NCBI GenBank assembly: GCA_023014365.1
Contig: JAEBUN010000010.1
Location: 806,001-870,000, forward strand
Length of the DNA: 64,000 nt
Direction: 5' to 3'
Origin: Lepiota brunneoincarnata
Taxonomy: Eukaryota > Basidiomycota > Agaricomycetes > Agaricales > Agaricaceae
Of this stretch, positions 59,158-64,000 are shown one piece after another. Each line of letters opens with the position of its first letter. Position 1 is the first letter of the stretch. Position numbers and translations under genes: made by a program. The notes beneath the pieces were generated by a model. That model ran no database searches. It had not been told where the DNA came from and saw only the letters and a list, made by a program, of their open reading frames with translations.

Positions 59158-60691
59158 TCTGGCCTCATCAGCGAGATCATTTTCGCCAGTAGCAAGTCTC
59201 TGGACAGCCTGAGTGATGACATCGGTTCCCTCAGACTCTTGAACGCGCACATATTTATTCTGGAGTTGATCGAATCCAATCGCTCCCGCAGCAAGTAGGG
59301 CGCGCTCCAGGTCATCCAGAAGGTCGTGTGGATCTTCGATACCAACACACAACCGGATGAGGTCCTCCGGGAGACCGCGAGCCGCCCGTGTGGCTGCATC
59401 GATGGAGGCGTGCCTGAATTAATTTGCTGTTACAAGATTGCCTGAGGATAAATGTAAGGGGGAACTTACGACATAACACAAGGCATACTAATTAAACTGT
59501 TGACACAACCGAAACTGACACTGATACCCCACAATTGCGTGCCTGCAACAATACTTTCACTCAAAGTCTTGCTACCGGTTTCAAAGCTCAGGACAGCGCC
59601 GTTGCCGTCCGCGATGCGGACATGGATGTCTCGGCCAGGGTGTCCATGAAGACCGGGATAATTGACTTGAAAACCCATAGAGTGAAGGTACTCAGCGACG
59701 AGTTGGGCGGTTGTTTGTTGACGTTCCATGCGGAGGGCTAGCGTCTTGATCCCGCGAAGAAGTAAAAAACTGTCTATCGGTGTGAGGGCATTTCCGACAG
59801 CATTTACTATGAAGGCCAATTGCTAGAGAGAAGGTCTGTTAGTATTTGGATTGTTTCCCTATCACGAGGAGGCCACCTTAGCGATGTCATCCCGATTGCA
59901 GGTTACGACACCGGCCATTAGGTCATGGTGTCCACTCAGGTATTTGGTTGCACTGTCGTAAACGATATCTGCACCATGCTCTAGTGGCCGTTGCAAATAA
60001 GGGCTCATCATGGTATTGTCTACAACAACGATGGCGTTCGGGGCGCGTTCCTTCACATCCTTGCTGATCGTCGCAAGATCAACGATTTTGAGTAGTGGGT
60101 TGGTCGGACTTTCGAGGAGTACCATAGATGTCTTTTCTGGGTGAATGTATCGATGGAGCGGGGTTGGGTCTGTCGTATCGACGTGGTGGACAGTGACCCC
60201 AACGTGGGAGCGGATGTACCCCAACAAACGATTCGTGCCACCGTACAGGTCGTCGCCTGCAATAACCTCGTCTCCAGGCTTGAGCAGACGCAGAATAACA
60301 TCAAGGGCAGCCATTCCGGAAGACACGGCGAAGGCATGAGCCGCGGACGATATTTTAGCGATGTGGTGTTCTAGGCGAGAAGGGAGACGAGTGCGTCGGA
60401 ACTAGTTAGTGATCTTATCGACGCGGATAGACGCTGGAGCTTACCAAGATGACTCCTTGTTGGATTGCCACTCCTTGTGTAGTCGTATTCCCCACCTACG
60501 CCCTTGAATGTAGACGTTTGGTATATAGGGACAGAGGAACTGCCATATTGATCTTTCATGCCTGGATTCTCTACAGTAGCACATAAAGTCGAGAAACGGT
60601 ATGGTTTGCGGGGACGTAGAGGCGATTCCGGTTCTGGAGTCGGGAGGTCGTGAAGGGACGCCAGCTTTGGTGGAGGGGGGTTGGCTGTCAT
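59158..60691 (-). CDS. STR3: Cystathionine beta-lyase (Cys/Met metabolism PLP enzyme), open into mevalonate kinase
   Basis: PLP-dependent lyase converting cystathionine to homocysteine in methionine synthesis. The start is the ATG at 60691 (MTANPPPPKLASLHDLPTPE); the apparent earlier start is TTG. Conserved segments: SSVPIYQTSTFKG and YDYTRSGNPTR, SSGMAALDVILRLLKPGDEV, VLLESPTNPLLKIVDL, and the PLP lysine in YDSATKYLSGHHDLMAGVV. The C-terminal domain reads GTQLWGISVSFGCVNSLIS and RLCVGIEDPHDLLDDLERAL. After LLAAGAI a tail of about 50 residues (QNKYVRVQESEGTDVITQAV and on) stays open and enters the kinase with no stop. See the kinase entry. Confidence 0.88.
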
Positions 60692-60965
60692 TTTGTGAAT
60701 CGATATTGGGCTTCCGAGTTGTACCAGGGCCAATTATGCGACGTAAGACTAATTGTGGGCTGATCAAAAAACCAAGTTAGACTGGGACTGCCGGAGACTG
60801 GTCAATATTTCGAGATCGCACAGAAGTGACCGCCCAATGGACGGTGGTGGTATGAAGGAGACCAGGGAAAATAGAATGGGGGGTGGGGTAGACGAGTGTT
60901 TGGGATCACGATGGCGTGCTCAGAGCAAGCGCTCACCGGCACCTTTTTGGTCTAACTATGCAACC

Positions 60966-61652
60966 ATGCCTCCAAAGAGGAGGCAGCAGCGTACGTCCTC
61001 CCTTAGAGATCATTGGAAACATATCTGATCCCCTATTCCAGTCGCTCGTCAGGTAAACCTCGCAACCCAGGCCTTAACACCCGAGATTATCGCGAAGAGG
61101 ACCAAGCGACATTTAGATGAATTAGAGGTGTGCTTCGCGTACCCTCCGATCTCAATATGTTCTCAAGTACAATGGACAGAGATCCAACTACACAGAAGCT
61201 AATGTTGCATCCGCCTCCGACGGCGAAGATGAAGGCGGGACGAAGCATGGTCGTGCCAGACAAACCATCTCGGACAAACGGACAAACCTCGTCATTCCCG
61301 GAACTTCACCAGCTGCACGAAAGAAGAAGTCGACGATGAGCATTAGAACGGCTTTGTTATACAAGAAGAACCTCAATACGCTTATCGAAGAGTCTGTGAG
61401 CATCCCTTTCCGACGCTGGACCTTCAATGCTCTTCAATTGACATGAAGTTCCAGGGCATTTCAGCCCTCCCCGCAGACGTTCCAAACTATCTGACTGCAG
61501 CAGCTCCTCCGCCGCTTTACCCGCCACGAATGCTGTGTTCCGTTTGCAGCTACTGGGGCAGTTATAAATGCAAAAGGTGTGCGATACCATATTGCGATAT
61601 GAACTGCGAAAGGGTCCACGTAGAAACACGTTGCGAGCGACGTGTCCTTTAG
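60966..61652 (+). CDS. VPS71: Vps71/Swc6/ZNHIT1-like subunit of the SWR1 chromatin remodeller
   Basis: HIT-type zinc-finger protein of the complex that deposits H2A.Z. The start at 60966 (accATGcc) gives MPPKRRQQ, then an intron to LARQVNLATQALTPEIIAKR and TKRHLDELE. A basic/acidic middle (DGEDEGGTKHGRARQ ... ARKKKSTMS) leads to RTALLYKKNLNTLIEES. The C-terminal HIT finger is PPRMLCSVCSYWGSYKCKRC, AIPYCDMNCERVHVETRCER, ending RVL at 61652. The finger has all expected Cys/His positions. Four or five exons. Divergent from the lyase-kinase gene, with 274 bp between starts. Confidence 0.88.
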
Positions 61653-62124
61653 TCCTATTCGACGAATATTGTGAAGTTCTACCACCTTCTAACAAAAGAA
61701 TCTGTGAGAGCGACACTGAAGCACATTTTAGAAGGTGCCGTAGTTGGTACACACATGTAGATTGTGTCTTTGGGCCGTTGCCCGCCTGCGCCATTTCTTC
61801 CTTTGTCAGTTTGCCTTGCCAGGTCATTTCAGTCTCGGAAACCTCCTCAGGATGATGCCTGTATCCAAAGAATGTATCTGTGACACCGCCAATCGGACAT
61901 GTAGTAGTTATCATTGCAATGTCCGAAGGGTGGCTCGATTCATAAGACTCGCAGCACAAGGAAGACGGTTCCCAGCCAAAATCGGGTCATTACTCGAATT
62001 CGCCAAACCACCCCTGATTGAGACTGCCTCGAATGGTTTCATCAGGTGGCAATCCATGGCAAGTGGATGCCGTGGTTGAGTACGAAAGCGCTTGTGTCGA
62101 GTCGCAGTGCTTTAGTGTAGACAT
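61653..62124 (-). CDS. Possible small protein of unknown function
   Basis: The ATG at 62124 opens MSTLKHCDSTQALSYSTTAS and TCHGLPPDETIRGSLNQGWF, then a GT-AG intron of about 130 nt (gtaatg donor near 61993, ttggatacag acceptor near 61878) joins GEFE to HHPEEVSETEMTWQGKLTKE and EMAQAGNGPKTQ in phase. A further small intron near 61760 is possible, and the 3' end may overlap the VPS71 3' region, so the stop is not fixed. Charged, helical; no family recognised. The rest of this interval and 62125-62843 holds no other gene that I can see. Confidence 0.38.
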
Positions 62125-62843
62125 GATTTTTCGCTTTTGAATCCAGCGGCTGCCAGTTCCCTCATCAGTGGCCGTGAAACCCGCTCGTTTCATGGAAAAA
62201 GAAAAAAAACTATCATCCCCGAGTTCTTCTGTCAAGCCCCAACTCGAACACCGAGTTTCAATGTTCAGGTTGGGGTCGTGCTTACAGCAGTCTCTTTGAG
62301 CCGACCTTGGCATTCTCCTTCGAGGAGCAAATTTTCACAGGTTCATTATTACTTTCTCGGCTTCAAGTGGGATCCTAGCATGTTGAGAAAGCGATTTCAC
62401 TCCCAACGCCCGCATTTCACCGCGCGATGTGCCGCAGAGTCGAAAATCTAAGGGCGAGAGTTAGCGCACGACATAGATTCGTGAGTTCCCAATGCTGGAC
62501 TCGAGTTTGGAGCGACGACAGTTTTGAAGTGGATCGGACCCTGTAACATGAATGGAGGTAGCGCTCGTTTGTGGCAGGCAATCAAAAGTTTTTGTGTTGA
62601 AAGTACTTGGTGGATGCAGTCAATATTGATTTGCACCCTATTTCTGGACATCCAACAGGTGGCTATTGCAAAGATGTCTTGCTATGATGCTGCCCCCCCC
62701 CCATGCACACGGGTTTGCTACTTCGCACGCAACGTCCGAAATCGCGTAGATTCAGCCGAAATGAATTCCCCACGTGATGCGATTATAAGAGGATTGGCTA
62801 TCGTCCTCAGATTTTCCATCCTCAGCCCTCTCCATCCTCAAAA
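62125..62843. other. Promoter region of homocitrate synthase
   Basis: About 700 bases upstream of the homocitrate synthase start. A ten-base C run lies near 62693. No coding features recognised; open frames here lack any motif. Confidence 0.45.

Positions 62844-64000
<1,157 letters not shown>

Noticed and set aside
59088..59399. Independent start for mevalonate kinase from an ATG near 59264 or 59168
   Set aside because: Those ATGs lie in another frame that stops at 59088; no intron brings them into the kinase frame.
61357..61959. 200-codon minus-strand open frame across VPS71
   Set aside because: Most of it is antisense to VPS71 exons. Only its 5' part looks coding, and that part is used in the small-gene model at 61653-62124.

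Overview
The window is nuclear DNA of a filamentous basidiomycete, almost certainly an agaricomycete. Genes are dense and rich in short introns (about 34 to 70 nt, mostly GT-AG with a few GC-AG). Gene content fits: a LAMMER kinase, a Sde2 ubiquitin-like splicing factor, a NACHT protein with a basidiomycete-type N-terminus, an agaricomycete-type sesquiterpene synthase and an F-box-like protein. The order cannot be fixed from sequence alone; Cantharellales is a guess. I recognised no tRNA, rRNA, CRISPR array or intact transposon.

Layout. 0-12 kb: LAMMER kinase (+), secreted pepsin-like protease (-), a decayed gene, a peroxisomal crotonase (-) and a small complex I subunit (+) missed by simple ORF finding. 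12-21.5 kb: C2H2 zinc-finger protein (+), ILV5 ketol-acid reductoisomerase (-) and a NACHT NTPase (-) bracketed by two copies of the ILV5 leader. 21.5-35 kb: F-box-like gene (-), trimethyllysine dioxygenase (+), homoaconitase LYS4 (-), DUF1295 membrane protein (-), Sde2 (+), a small RWDD2-like protein (-) and a Rieske/AIF-type oxidoreductase (+). 35-45.6 kb: membrane-anchored histidine acid phosphatase (+), DNA polymerase eta (+), Git3-type GPCR (+), CIA30 complex I assembly factor (+) and Ras (-). 46.6-50.7 kb: TRAP-alpha/SSR1 (-), Swd2/WDR82 (-) and Rpb5 (+). 53.8-64 kb: sesquiterpene synthase (+), a continuous reading frame joining cystathionine beta-lyase to mevalonate kinase (-), Vps71/ZNHIT1 (+), a possible small gene (-) and homocitrate synthase (+, cut by the window end).

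Themes. Lysine metabolism appears three times: homocitrate synthase and homoaconitase of the alpha-aminoadipate pathway, and trimethyllysine dioxygenase of carnitine synthesis. Complex I appears twice (a subunit and the CIA30 assembly factor). Mevalonate kinase lies tail-to-tail with a sesquiterpene synthase that uses the same pathway's product. The most unusual observation is that cystathionine beta-lyase runs in frame, with no stop and no in-frame ATG, into mevalonate kinase.

Caution. Several otherwise well-conserved genes carry a single-base frame break (protease near 6128, ILV5 near 16092, F-box gene near 22480 and 22070, SSR1 near 46758, terpene synthase near 54660). Because ILV5 is normally indispensable, residual indel errors in the assembly are likely; individual breaks should not be read as biology without the reads.
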